Position numbers and translations under genes: made by a program
Part shown: piece by piece, positions 1 to 5,141 of the stretch
How positions within the stretch are numbered: the stretch's first letter is position 1
How the letters are laid out: every line of letters starts with the position of its first letter
Source: Polaromonas sp.
GTDB taxonomy: Bacteria; Pseudomonadota; Gammaproteobacteria; Burkholderiales; Burkholderiaceae_C
NCBI GenBank assembly: GCA_026786065.1
Contig: JAJAYS010000376.1
Location: forward strand, 1 to 5,519
Reading direction: 5' to 3'
DNA length: 5,519 nt
The notes under the pieces: model-generated
What the model was told of the DNA's origin: nothing
Databases searched by the model: none
The model's input: only the letters and a program-made list of their open reading frames with translations

Positions 1-450
1 ACCGGCTGCGCCCAGCACAAGCACAGTCTCGCCGGCCTTGAGCTGCGCGCGATCGATCAATGCGTGCCAGGATGTGGCGTAAGTCATGATGAACGCCGCC
101 GCATCGACCGTGCCAAATCCTGCGGGCAAGGGCAGGCACAGGGCTGCGGAGGCAACCGCGTGCGTCGCGAAGCCGCCGGTGCCCGACAGGCAGGCCACGG
201 CCTGGCCTACCCTCAAATGGGTCACACCGTCGCCGACGGCCTGCACCGTGCCAGCAAACTCGGAGCCCGGCACAAAAGGCAGGGGCGGCTTGATCTGGTA
301 TTTGTTTTGCACGATCAGCAGATCAGGAAAGTTTAACGACGCGGCTTCAATCGCAATCAGCACCTCACCGGCTTTGGGCTGCGGGGTATCACTTTGTTGC
401 CACGTCAGCGCGTCAACGCCGGTGGGGTTCTCGCAAATCCAGGCTTGCAT
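1..450 (-). CDS. NADPH:quinone oxidoreductase family protein, zinc-independent MDR type (N-terminal 150 residues, cut by the window edge)
   Basis: The minus strand is open from an ATG at 450 to the window edge and gives 150 residues starting MQAWICENPTGVDAL. Residues about 25-110 form the GroES-like fold of medium-chain dehydrogenases/reductases. Family signs are NFPDLL (40-45), LPFVPGSEFAGTV (57-69) and the segment DAAAFIMTYATSWHAL (116-131). The nucleotide-binding Rossmann fold begins at ETVLVLGAAG (141-150), and the rest lies outside the window. There is no zinc-binding GHE motif of true alcohol dehydrogenases, so the quinone reductase/zeta-crystallin branch fits best. Such proteins use NADPH to reduce quinones or other electrophilic carbonyls in the cytoplasm; the real substrate cannot be read here. 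The start is supported by a GGAGG 6 bases before the ATG. The gene is divergent from surE, so it is probably not part of that operon. Expected full length is about 320-330 residues. Confidence 0.9.
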   Translation of the reverse strand, partial: MQAWICENPTGVDALTWQQSDTPQPKAGEVLIAIEAASLNFPDLLIVQNKYQIKPPLPFVPGSEFAGTVQAVGDGVTHLRVGQAVACLSGTGGFATHAVASAALCLPLPAGFGTVDAAAFIMTYATSWHALIDRAQLKAGETVLVLGAAG

Positions 451-456
451 GCTGTG

Positions 457-461
457 CCTCC
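457..461 (-). promoter_or_regulatory. Ribosome binding site of the quinone oxidoreductase gene
   Basis: On the minus strand GGAGG precedes the ATG at 450 by 6 bases (GGAGGCACAGCATG). It is the only textbook Shine-Dalgarno sequence among the visible starts and fixes this start codon. It contrasts with surE and rlmD, which have none at the right distance. Confidence 0.75.
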
Positions 462-491
462 ATAAACATGGTTGAAGAAATAGCGTTAAAA

Positions 492-505
492 GTTCCGGTT
501 GGAAC
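492..505. promoter_or_regulatory. Small palindrome in the divergent intergenic region, possible operator
   Basis: GTTCC-GGTT-GGAAC is a perfect 5-bp inverted repeat with a 4-base centre. It lies 42 bp upstream of the oxidoreductase start and 93 bp upstream of surE. A dyad in a divergent promoter region could bind a dimeric regulator, or it could be a chance repeat; no clear -35/-10 pair was found around it. Only the dyad itself is seen; the regulatory role is a guess. Confidence 0.25.
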
Positions 506-585
506 ACCGTTGTGTGCGTTCATCATAGGCAAAGGCTCATGGTGGTTTCGCGGTTGTTCCGGGGGATCGCGTCGGAGGCCCACCG

Positions 586-591
586 TAGAAT
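586..591 (+). promoter_or_regulatory. Candidate -10 box directly in front of surE (possible leaderless start)
   Basis: TAGAAT matches the sigma-70 -10 consensus TATAAT at 5 of 6 positions and ends 6 bases before the surE ATG, so transcription would start at or next to the A of the start codon. There is no Shine-Dalgarno at a usable distance; the nearest purine run, GGAGG at 574-578, is 19 bases from the ATG. No good -35 box is seen at 16-18 bp spacing, which weakens the call. Confidence 0.4.
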
Positions 592-597
592 TGCCTG

Positions 598-1383
598 ATG
601 AAGATACTCATTTGCAACGATGACGGATACCAGGCGACCGGTATCGTGGCCCTCTATGAGGCGTTGAAGGGCGTGGCCGAGGTAGAGGTCGTCGCACCCG
701 AACACAACAACAGTGCGAAGTCGAACGCACTGACGCTGCATTCGCCGATGTACCTTCAGACCGCCGCCAATGGGTTTCGGTACATCAACGGCACCCCGGC
801 GGACTGCATGCATATCGCGCTCACTGGCTTGCTCGGCTACCGGCCTGATCTGGTTGTCTCTGGCATAAACAACGGCGCAAACATGGGGGACGACACCATT
901 TATTCCGGCACCGTCGGCGCGGCAATGGAGGCCTATCTTTTTGGCATTCCCGCCATTGCGTTCTCTCAAACCGAAAAAGGCTGGGCGCACGTCGATGTCG
1001 CGGCCTCGCGTGCCCGTGAACTGGTGCTTCAGCTCGCACCGACTCTGGAGGCGGTCGCCGAAGGTGCAACGCCAACGCAGCTGCCCTGGCTGCTCAACGT
1101 CAACATTCCGAATTTGCCGGACGATCAAATTAAGGGTGTGAAGGTCGCGCGTCTGGGACGACGGCACGCCGCCGAGCGGGTGATAGAGCAAACCAGCCCG
1201 CGTGGCGAAACCATGTACTGGATCGGTAGCGCCGGTCCGGCCAAAGAGGCGGGCGAGGGCACAGACTTTTACGCGACCAGTCAGAAGTATGTGTCGATCA
1301 CGCCGCTACAGGTGGACTTGACCGATCACGCGCGCCTGTCGCATTGGGCGAGAGTAGCCGACAAGCTGGCCCAGGCGACATGA
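598..1383 (+). CDS. surE: 5'/3'-nucleotidase SurE
   Basis: This 261-residue protein (E. coli SurE is about 253) is a metal-dependent phosphatase that removes phosphate from nucleoside 5'- and 3'-monophosphates in the cytoplasm and is linked to stationary-phase and stress survival. The N-terminus MKILICNDDGYQATG holds the metal-binding pair D8-D9. S39 lies in NNSAKSNALTLHSP (37-50), and N91-N92 lie in VSGINNGANMGDD (87-99), followed by the family motif IYSGTVGAAMEA (101-112). All residues expected for the metal centre are present. The start at 598 is firm because the conserved fold begins at residue 2. It is the first gene of a surE-pcm pair: its TGA stop overlaps the pcm start as ATGA, so the two are probably translated in a coupled way. 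A -10-like box lies immediately upstream and no ribosome binding site is evident. Confidence 0.97.
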   Translation: MKILICNDDGYQATGIVALYEALKGVAEVEVVAPEHNNSAKSNALTLHSPMYLQTAANGFRYINGTPADCMHIALTGLLGYRPDLVVSGINNGANMGDDTIYSGTVGAAMEAYLFGIPAIAFSQTEKGWAHVDVAASRARELVLQLAPTLEAVAEGATPTQLPWLLNVNIPNLPDDQIKGVKVARLGRRHAAERVIEQTSPRGETMYWIGSAGPAKEAGEGTDFYATSQKYVSITPLQVDLTDHARLSHWARVADKLAQAT

Positions 1384-2267
1384 CCGCGCAGAGAACCAGG
1401 GTCGGACCGGCTACCAAGCATCCGCATGGCTCGCCCGCCACGCCGGCGCCCCCTGCACCGGAGCGACCGGCTTTTCCGCTGCGTCTGCCTGCCGTCATGA
1501 ACCCGACTGTTGCTATTAATAAAATAGCTGCCAACGCCGTAAATGACGGGTCTGCAGGCCAAAACGGCTTGAAAAAATCAGCGGTACCCGCACCGCTGAC
1601 GCGGCACAGACCGGCTGCTGCAGGCTACGACACCCGTGCAGTACGCGCACGCATGGTCGAGAAACTGGCGGGCCAGGGCGTGACAGATAAGTGGGTGCTG
1701 GCCGCGATGGGGCACATTGAGCGTCACTGCTTCGTGGATACCGCGCTGGCGGGCCAGGCCTACGAAGACACCAGCTTGCCCATAGGCTTGAGTCAGACTA
1801 TCTCCAAGCCGAATGTCGTTGCGCGCATGCTCGAGCTGCTGCGCGGCGACACGCCCTGCAAGCTGGGGCGGGTGCTTGAGATCGGAACTGGGTGCGGTTA
1901 TCAGGCGGCTGTTCTCAGCCACTTGGCGAGTGAGGTGTATTCGATGGAGCGCTTGCGCGGACTGCACCAGCGAGCCATTGAAAACCTCCGGTTCCTGCGT
2001 CTGCCCAATGTGCACCTGCTGTACGGCGACGGTACGGCCGGTTACCCGCGCGGCGCGCCTTACGCCGGCATCATCGCAGCAGCTGGCGGACAGTCCGTGC
2101 CTAGCGCCTGGACCGACCAGCTTGCAGTCGGCGGCCGACTGGTGGCGCCAGTCCTGACGCCGGCTGGTGGGCAGGCGCTGGTTTTGATCGAGAAATCTCC
2201 CGGTGGTCTGAAAAAAACCGTGCTTGAAGCGGTGTCGTTTGTCCCATTAAAATCAGGTTTGAGCTAA
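1380..2267 (+). CDS. pcm: Protein-L-isoaspartate O-methyltransferase with a long N-terminal extension
   Basis: Pcm uses S-adenosylmethionine to methylate L-isoaspartyl residues in aged proteins, starting their repair in the cytoplasm. The ATG at 1380 is chosen because it overlaps the surE stop (ATGA), giving 295 residues; an in-frame ATG at 1344 lies inside surE and is less likely. The enzyme core starts near residue 84: GLSQTISKPNVVARM (136-150) contains the family's QTIS motif, VLEIGTGCGYQAAVL (165-179) is SAM motif I, and YGDGTAGYPRGAPYAGII (215-232) matches the PCMT signature except that the usual Asp/Asn after PY/PF is Ala229. Residues 1-83 are extra compared with the ~208-residue E. coli enzyme: 1-40 are Pro/Ala/Arg-rich, and 44-67 are encoded by a palindromic repeat. 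An alternative start at M40 (1497) would still include the repeat. Family assignment is secure; activity is likely but the changed signature residue deserves a test. Confidence 0.93.
   Translation: MTAQRTRVGPATKHPHGSPATPAPPAPERPAFPLRLPAVMNPTVAINKIAANAVNDGSAGQNGLKKSAVPAPLTRHRPAAAGYDTRAVRARMVEKLAGQGVTDKWVLAAMGHIERHCFVDTALAGQAYEDTSLPIGLSQTISKPNVVARMLELLRGDTPCKLGRVLEIGTGCGYQAAVLSHLASEVYSMERLRGLHQRAIENLRFLRLPNVHLLYGDGTAGYPRGAPYAGIIAAAGGQSVPSAWTDQLAVGGRLVAPVLTPAGGQALVLIEKSPGGLKKTVLEAVSFVPLKSGLS
1508..1580 (+). repeat. Palindromic dispersed repeat, copy A, inside the pcm reading frame
   Basis: An AT-richer island in a GC-rich gene. It begins with a 17-nt imperfect palindrome at 1512-1528 (arms GCTATT and AATAGC, 5-nt loop), followed by TAGCTGCC, ACGCCG, TGCAGGC (1553-1559) and an A-rich tail ending near 1580. 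The same blocks in the same order and spacing occur on the minus strand inside rlmD (4588-4659), with 30 of 48 ungapped matches from the palindrome to TGCAGGC by my hand count. It codes for about residues 44-67 of Pcm (VAINKIAANAV...), outside the catalytic core. From memory, similar GCTA...TAGCTGC...GGC repeats are scattered through Comamonadaceae genomes; I cannot search this here. The ends are approximate. Confidence 0.7.
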
Positions 2268-2286
2268 ACGCTGCAACACTGCGAAA

Positions 2287-2301
2287 GTCTTGCAACAAGA
2301 C
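2287..2301. repeat. Short inverted repeat between pcm and nlpD
   Basis: GTCTTG-CAA-CAAGAC is a perfect 6-bp inverted repeat with a 3-base loop, 20 bp after the pcm stop. No T-run follows, so it is not a standard terminator. It could be an operator dyad or a small RNA hairpin that protects or separates the surE-pcm and nlpD messages. Function unknown. Confidence 0.35.
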
Positions 2302-2337
2302 ACCTGACGGGCGCGCTGCATGCCGCACACTGCCGCA

Positions 2338-2363
2338 CTTTCGGCGGCCCGCCGAGACGAAAG
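2338..2363 (+). promoter_or_regulatory. Hairpin just upstream of the nlpD start codon
   Basis: CGGCG-GCC-CGCCG (2342-2354) is a GC-only 5-bp stem with a 3-base loop. An outer CTTT (2338-2341) can pair with AAAG (2360-2363), leaving a bulge. The outer arm covers the only purine-rich stretch (GAAAG, 2359-2363) near the nlpD ATG at 2369. A fold here could limit ribosome access, but the Shine-Dalgarno is weak to begin with and the structure is predicted by eye only. Confidence 0.3.
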
Positions 2364-2368
2364 ACCAA

Positions 2369-3397
2369 ATGACATTCACTGCAAGCGTTGGGGTCACCGC
2401 GACATTGGACCGTGCCGCAGCCAAGGCAGCGCGTGAAGCGACGCAGCCGACTCTCGCCAGGCAGTCTGGTTTTAGTGCGGCATTGGCAATGGCTGCCCTT
2501 GCGCTGCTAGCTGCCTGTTCTACGCCCTCGCCTCGCAGGATTCCAGTCGAGGACCGCGGGAGTGCTGCACGCACCCAGCCAGTGACTGCTTCCGTGGCAA
2601 CTGAGGTTGAGACCCCAGACCTGAAGCAATTGCCTGGCCGGGAGAACGCCGGCAAGCCCGGCTACTACACCGTGAAGCCCGGTGACACCATGATCCGCAT
2701 CGGGCTGGACAATGGACAAAACTGGCGCGACATCGTGCGCTGGAACAGCCTGGAAAATCCAAATGTGATCGAGGTCGGCCAGGTATTGCGGGTGGTCGCG
2801 CCAGGCACCGACGCCACGGCCGTCGTGACGCGGCCAGTTGCACCGAGTGCGGTGGTTGCGGGTGCCCCACTGGCCGCGGCGTCCGGTGCGGCTTTGCGTG
2901 CGGCCTCTGCGCCGGTGGCGGCTGCGCCCATGACGGTGACTCCGCCCATCACCGTGCCGGCGCCTTTGCCGGCAGCGCCGACCATCGCCGCCAGCCCGCC
3001 ACCGGCGCTGACCGGCGACGAGAACGTCGTCTGGATCTGGCCGGCCCAAGGGTCGCTGTTGGCCGCCTTCGACGAGGCCAAGAACAAAGGACTGGACATT
3101 GCGGGTAAGGCTGGCGACCCGGTGGTCGCGTCGGCCGACGGCCGGGTGGTCTATGCCGGCGCTGGCCTGCGCGGCTACGGCAATCTGGTCATCCTCAAGC
3201 ACAACAACACCTTTCTGACCGCCTATGCACATAACCGTTCGCTGATGGTCAAGGAAGACCAGAACGTTAAAAGAGGCCAAAAAATTGCCGAAATGGGCGA
3301 AAGCGACGCCGACAGCGTGAAGCTGCATTTCGAGATTCGCCGACAGGGAAAACCGGTTGATCCGGCACGCTATCTGCCGCCGCGCAGCCTTCCTTAA
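2369..3397 (+). CDS. nlpD: NlpD-type lipoprotein: LysM plus degenerate M23 (LytM) domain, murein amidase activator
   Basis: This 342-residue envelope protein has a hydrophobic segment [15 protein letters not shown] (36-50) ending in a lipobox (LAAC, lipidated Cys50), so it is probably an outer-membrane lipoprotein. A LysM peptidoglycan-binding domain follows (99-143, [14 protein letters not shown] to [11 protein letters not shown]), then an Ala/Pro/Val-rich linker (145-216) and an M23/LytM domain (218-338, [14 protein letters not shown] to [12 protein letters not shown]). In active M23 enzymes zinc is held by HxxxD and HxH. Here the first site reads N239-KGLD243 and the second K318-L-H320, so two zinc ligands are lost, as in E. 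coli NlpD, which activates the amidase AmiC rather than cutting peptidoglycan. The stretch before the hydrophobic segment is long (about 35 residues), so the true start may lie later. It follows pcm by 101 bp, the usual proteobacterial order. Confidence 0.93.
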   Translation: MTFTASVGVTATLDRAAAKAAREATQPTLARQSGFSAALAMAALALLAACSTPSPRRIPVEDRGSAARTQPVTASVATEVETPDLKQLPGRENAGKPGYYTVKPGDTMIRIGLDNGQNWRDIVRWNSLENPNVIEVGQVLRVVAPGTDATAVVTRPVAPSAVVAGAPLAAASGAALRAASAPVAAAPMTVTPPITVPAPLPAAPTIAASPPPALTGDENVVWIWPAQGSLLAAFDEAKNKGLDIAGKAGDPVVASADGRVVYAGAGLRGYGNLVILKHNNTFLTAYAHNRSLMVKEDQNVKRGQKIAEMGESDADSVKLHFEIRRQGKPVDPARYLPPRSLP

Positions 3398-3538
3398 AAG
3401 CGTTTTTTTACCTGCCTGCCAAGGCGCCGGGTTGCCGCAAGCTGCGCCGCACAGGGCAGCACATCGCAGCAATCCGACCCGGCCAAAGTCGGGGCGCGCC
3501 GCGAGGAACTGGTGCAGCGATCAGCGGGATCAGCCTGA

Positions 3539-3544
3539 GACAAT
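3539..3544 (+). promoter_or_regulatory. Candidate -10 box directly in front of rlmD (possible leaderless start)
   Basis: GACAAT (in TGAGACAATC) matches TATAAT at 4 of 6 positions and ends 5 bases before the ATG at 3550. The bases before the ATG contain no Shine-Dalgarno sequence. The geometry is almost the same as at surE. A -35 box is not evident, so this is a tentative call. Confidence 0.3.
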
Positions 3545-3549
3545 CGGCC

Positions 3550-5013
3550 ATGACCGACTCCTGCAAGAAGACCCCACCCGACGCGGCGGAAAACGCCTAC
3601 CCGCCCGACCTGCTGGAGATCGAATCGCTGGACATCGAAGCCCAGGGTATTGCGCACCGGCCCGACGGCAAGGTCGTTTTCGTCGAAGGCGCGCTGCCTT
3701 TCGAGCAGGTAAGTGCCAGCGTTTTCCGCAAAAAACCGAGCTTCGAGAAAGCCACGCTGATGACGGTCTTCCGTGAGTCCGCGCAGCGTGTGCAGCCGTT
3801 GTGCCCGCACTTCGGCATGCACACCGGCGCCTGCGGCGGGTGCAAGATGCAGCATCTGCACCCTGCTGCGCAGGTCGCGGTCAAGCAGCGTGTGCTTGAA
3901 GACGCGTTGCAGCACATCGGAAAAATCACACCCGAAACCTTGCTGAGGCCTGTCGAAGGCCCTGCTTGGGGCTACCGCTACCGCGCGCGGCTGTCGGTGC
4001 GCTACGTGCGCAAGAAGGGCGAGGTGCTGGTTGGCTTCCACGAGCGCAAAAGCAGCTACGTGGCCGACATGCGCGAATGCCCTGTGCTGCCGCCGCACGT
4101 CAGCGCCATGCTGATCCCCTTGCGGGCACTCATAGGCGCCATGGACGCCAGGGAAACCATTGCGCAGATCGAGGTCGCATGCGGCGACGCCGTGACCGCG
4201 CTGGTGCTGCGGCACCTCAGCCCTCTGTCCCGCAGCGACCTGGATCGGCTGCGGGCCTTTGCCCTGGCCCATGCCGGGGTGCAGTGGTGGCTGCAACCAG
4301 GCGGGCTGGAGACCGTGGCGCTGCTAGACGAAGCGGTGCCCGAGCTCGGCTACGCGCTGAGCGAATTCGGCATCGTCATGCCCTTCAGACCGACCGACTT
4401 CACTCAGGTCAACCCGCAGATCAACCAGGTGTTGGTGTCGCGGGCGCTGCGCTTGCTGCAGGTCCAGGCTCATGAGCGCGTGATCGACTGGTTCTGCGGG
4501 CTGGGCAACTTCACTTTGCCCCTGGCGACCCAGGCGGTGTCGGTGCTGGGGATTGAGGGCAGCGCGGTGCTGATTGCGCGTGCCACTGCAAATTTTGAGA
4601 AAAACCAGCCTGCAAGCACCATAAGACCGGCGCTAGCAGCTACAAAATTTGTAGCGAGAGATCTTTTCTCCATGACGCCATCGTTGCTGGTGCGCGACGG
4701 CGCCGCCGAAAAATGGCTGGTCGATCCACCGCGCGAAGGTGCCTTCGAGCTGTTCAAGGCGCTGGCCGCGTTGCACCAGCAGATCCTCACTGGCGTGCCC
4801 TGCGACGACGAAGACCAGCAGCAAAGCTTGAGCCTTGGCACATGGCAGCCGCCGCAGCGCATTGTGTACGTCAGTTGCAACCCCGCAACCCTGGCGCGCG
4901 ATGCCGGGCTGCTGGTGGCGAGCGGCGGCTACCGCTGCACCGCAGCGGGCGTGGTCAACATGTTCCCGCACACAGCGCACGTCGAAAGCATGGCCGTGTT
5001 CGAGCGAATCTGA
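3550..5013 (+). CDS. rlmD: 23S rRNA (uracil-C5)-methyltransferase RlmD (RumA)
   Basis: This 487-residue enzyme belongs to the TrmA/RlmC/RlmD family and uses SAM to make 5-methyluridine in 23S rRNA (U1939 for E. coli RlmD). An N-terminal TRAM-like RNA-binding region (about 20-75) is followed by the [4Fe-4S] cysteines C85, C95 and C98 ([14 protein letters not shown]) and C177 (RECPVL). SAM motif I is [16 protein letters not shown] (311-326), the motif LVDPPREG is at 390-397, the catalytic Cys443 sits in [12 protein letters not shown], and the general base is E479 in [10 protein letters not shown]. All key residues are intact, so the gene looks functional. It is longer than the 433-residue E. 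coli protein: extra residues around 350-364 come from a palindromic repeat, and 415-435 is a Gln/Asp-rich loop. It starts 152 bp after nlpD and probably has its own promoter. RlmC is the main alternative name. Confidence 0.92.
   Translation: MTDSCKKTPPDAAENAYPPDLLEIESLDIEAQGIAHRPDGKVVFVEGALPFEQVSASVFRKKPSFEKATLMTVFRESAQRVQPLCPHFGMHTGACGGCKMQHLHPAAQVAVKQRVLEDALQHIGKITPETLLRPVEGPAWGYRYRARLSVRYVRKKGEVLVGFHERKSSYVADMRECPVLPPHVSAMLIPLRALIGAMDARETIAQIEVACGDAVTALVLRHLSPLSRSDLDRLRAFALAHAGVQWWLQPGGLETVALLDEAVPELGYALSEFGIVMPFRPTDFTQVNPQINQVLVSRALRLLQVQAHERVIDWFCGLGNFTLPLATQAVSVLGIEGSAVLIARATANFEKNQPASTIRPALAATKFVARDLFSMTPSLLVRDGAAEKWLVDPPREGAFELFKALAALHQQILTGVPCDDEDQQQSLSLGTWQPPQRIVYVSCNPATLARDAGLLVASGGYRCTAAGVVNMFPHTAHVESMAVFERI
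4588..4659 (-). repeat. Palindromic dispersed repeat, copy B, inside the rlmD reading frame (inverted relative to copy A)
   Basis: On the minus strand this begins with a perfect palindrome at 4639-4655 (GCTACAAA-A-TTTGTAGC), followed by TAGCTGC, GCGCCG, TGCAGGC (4614-4608) and a T/A-rich tail. The order and spacing of these blocks match copy A in pcm without gaps. In the rlmD frame it codes for about residues 348-369 ([20 protein letters not shown]), between the SAM motif I strand region and the LVDPPREG motif. Relative to E. coli RlmD, as I recall it, this spot carries roughly 12-15 extra residues. The reading frame stays open and the downstream catalytic motifs are intact. The ends are approximate. 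Confidence 0.7.
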
Positions 5014-5060
5014 GCGAATCTGCGCGAATGTGAGCGAGTTTTGGCGAATCCGGGCGGTTA
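5001..5060 (+). repeat. Degenerate 10-bp tandem repeat spanning the rlmD stop codon
   Basis: Six consecutive 10-base units can be read: CGAGCGAATC, TGAGCGAATC, TGCGCGAATG, TGAGCGAGTT, TTGGCGAATC and CGGGCGGTTA. Unit 2 differs from unit 1 at one base; units 3-5 each match unit 2 at 8 of 10; unit 6 is weak. Unit 1 is the coding end of rlmD (Glu-Arg-Ile), and the TGA stop is the first three bases of unit 2. The array appears to have grown from the gene's last codons into the intergenic space and then decayed. It forms no obvious hairpin. Confidence 0.75.
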
Positions 5061-5097
5061 TGCAGGATTGGTTATTGGTGATTTTGAGCGGGCAAAC

Positions 5098-5123
5098 AAA
5101 AAGGACCCGAAGGCCCTTTTTTT
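5098..5123. terminator. Bidirectional intrinsic terminator between rlmD and the BI-1 gene
   Basis: On the minus strand the arms AAAAAGGGCC and GGTCCTTTTT pair along 10 bp (one G-U pair) around a TTCG loop closed by C-G, the very stable cUUCGg type, followed by a T-rich stretch. It lies about 20 bp after the BI-1 stop. On the plus strand the same element has an A-C mismatch in the stem and a CGAA loop but ends in seven T's (5117-5123), so it may also end rlmD transcripts, 84 bp after that stop. Confidence 0.85.
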
Positions 5124-5141
5124 AAAATGCTGTTGACTGGA

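Noticed and set aside
64..475. Plus-strand open frames of 90 and 129 codons in the first 475 bases
   Set aside because: They are antisense to the quinone oxidoreductase frame, which carries conserved motifs and a GGAGG ribosome binding site.
523..1191. Long minus-strand open frame opposite surE (222 codons), and the 145-codon one opposite pcm
   Set aside because: They lie entirely or mostly over surE and pcm, whose protein motifs are unmistakable; their translations show no recognisable domain and are rich in Arg/His/Gly, typical of antisense shadows in GC-rich DNA.
1344..1379. Upstream ATG for pcm at 1344
   Set aside because: It would overlap surE by 40 bases and add 12 residues without homology; the ATG at 1380 gives the usual ATGA coupling overlap.
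2506..2516. GCTAGCTGCC in nlpD as a third copy of the palindromic repeat
   Set aside because: It shares only the TAGCTGC word; the flanking blocks and the palindrome are missing, and it simply encodes the lipobox Leu-Ala-Ala.
3396..3410. T-run after nlpD (seven T's at 3403-3409) as an intrinsic terminator
   Set aside because: Only AAAA-GCG-TTTT can pair before it; there is no GC stem, so it is too weak to call.
2507..3472. Minus-strand open frame of 321 codons opposite nlpD, and a 300-codon one (3394-4296) opposite rlmD
   Set aside because: Both are antisense to genes with clear domains, lack recognisable motifs, and have the Arg/His/Gln-rich composition of shadow frames.
3474..3492. Inverted repeat CCGAC...GTCGG between nlpD and rlmD
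   Set aside because: Only 5 bp with a 9-base loop in GC-rich DNA, no T-run and no link to a promoter; likely chance.
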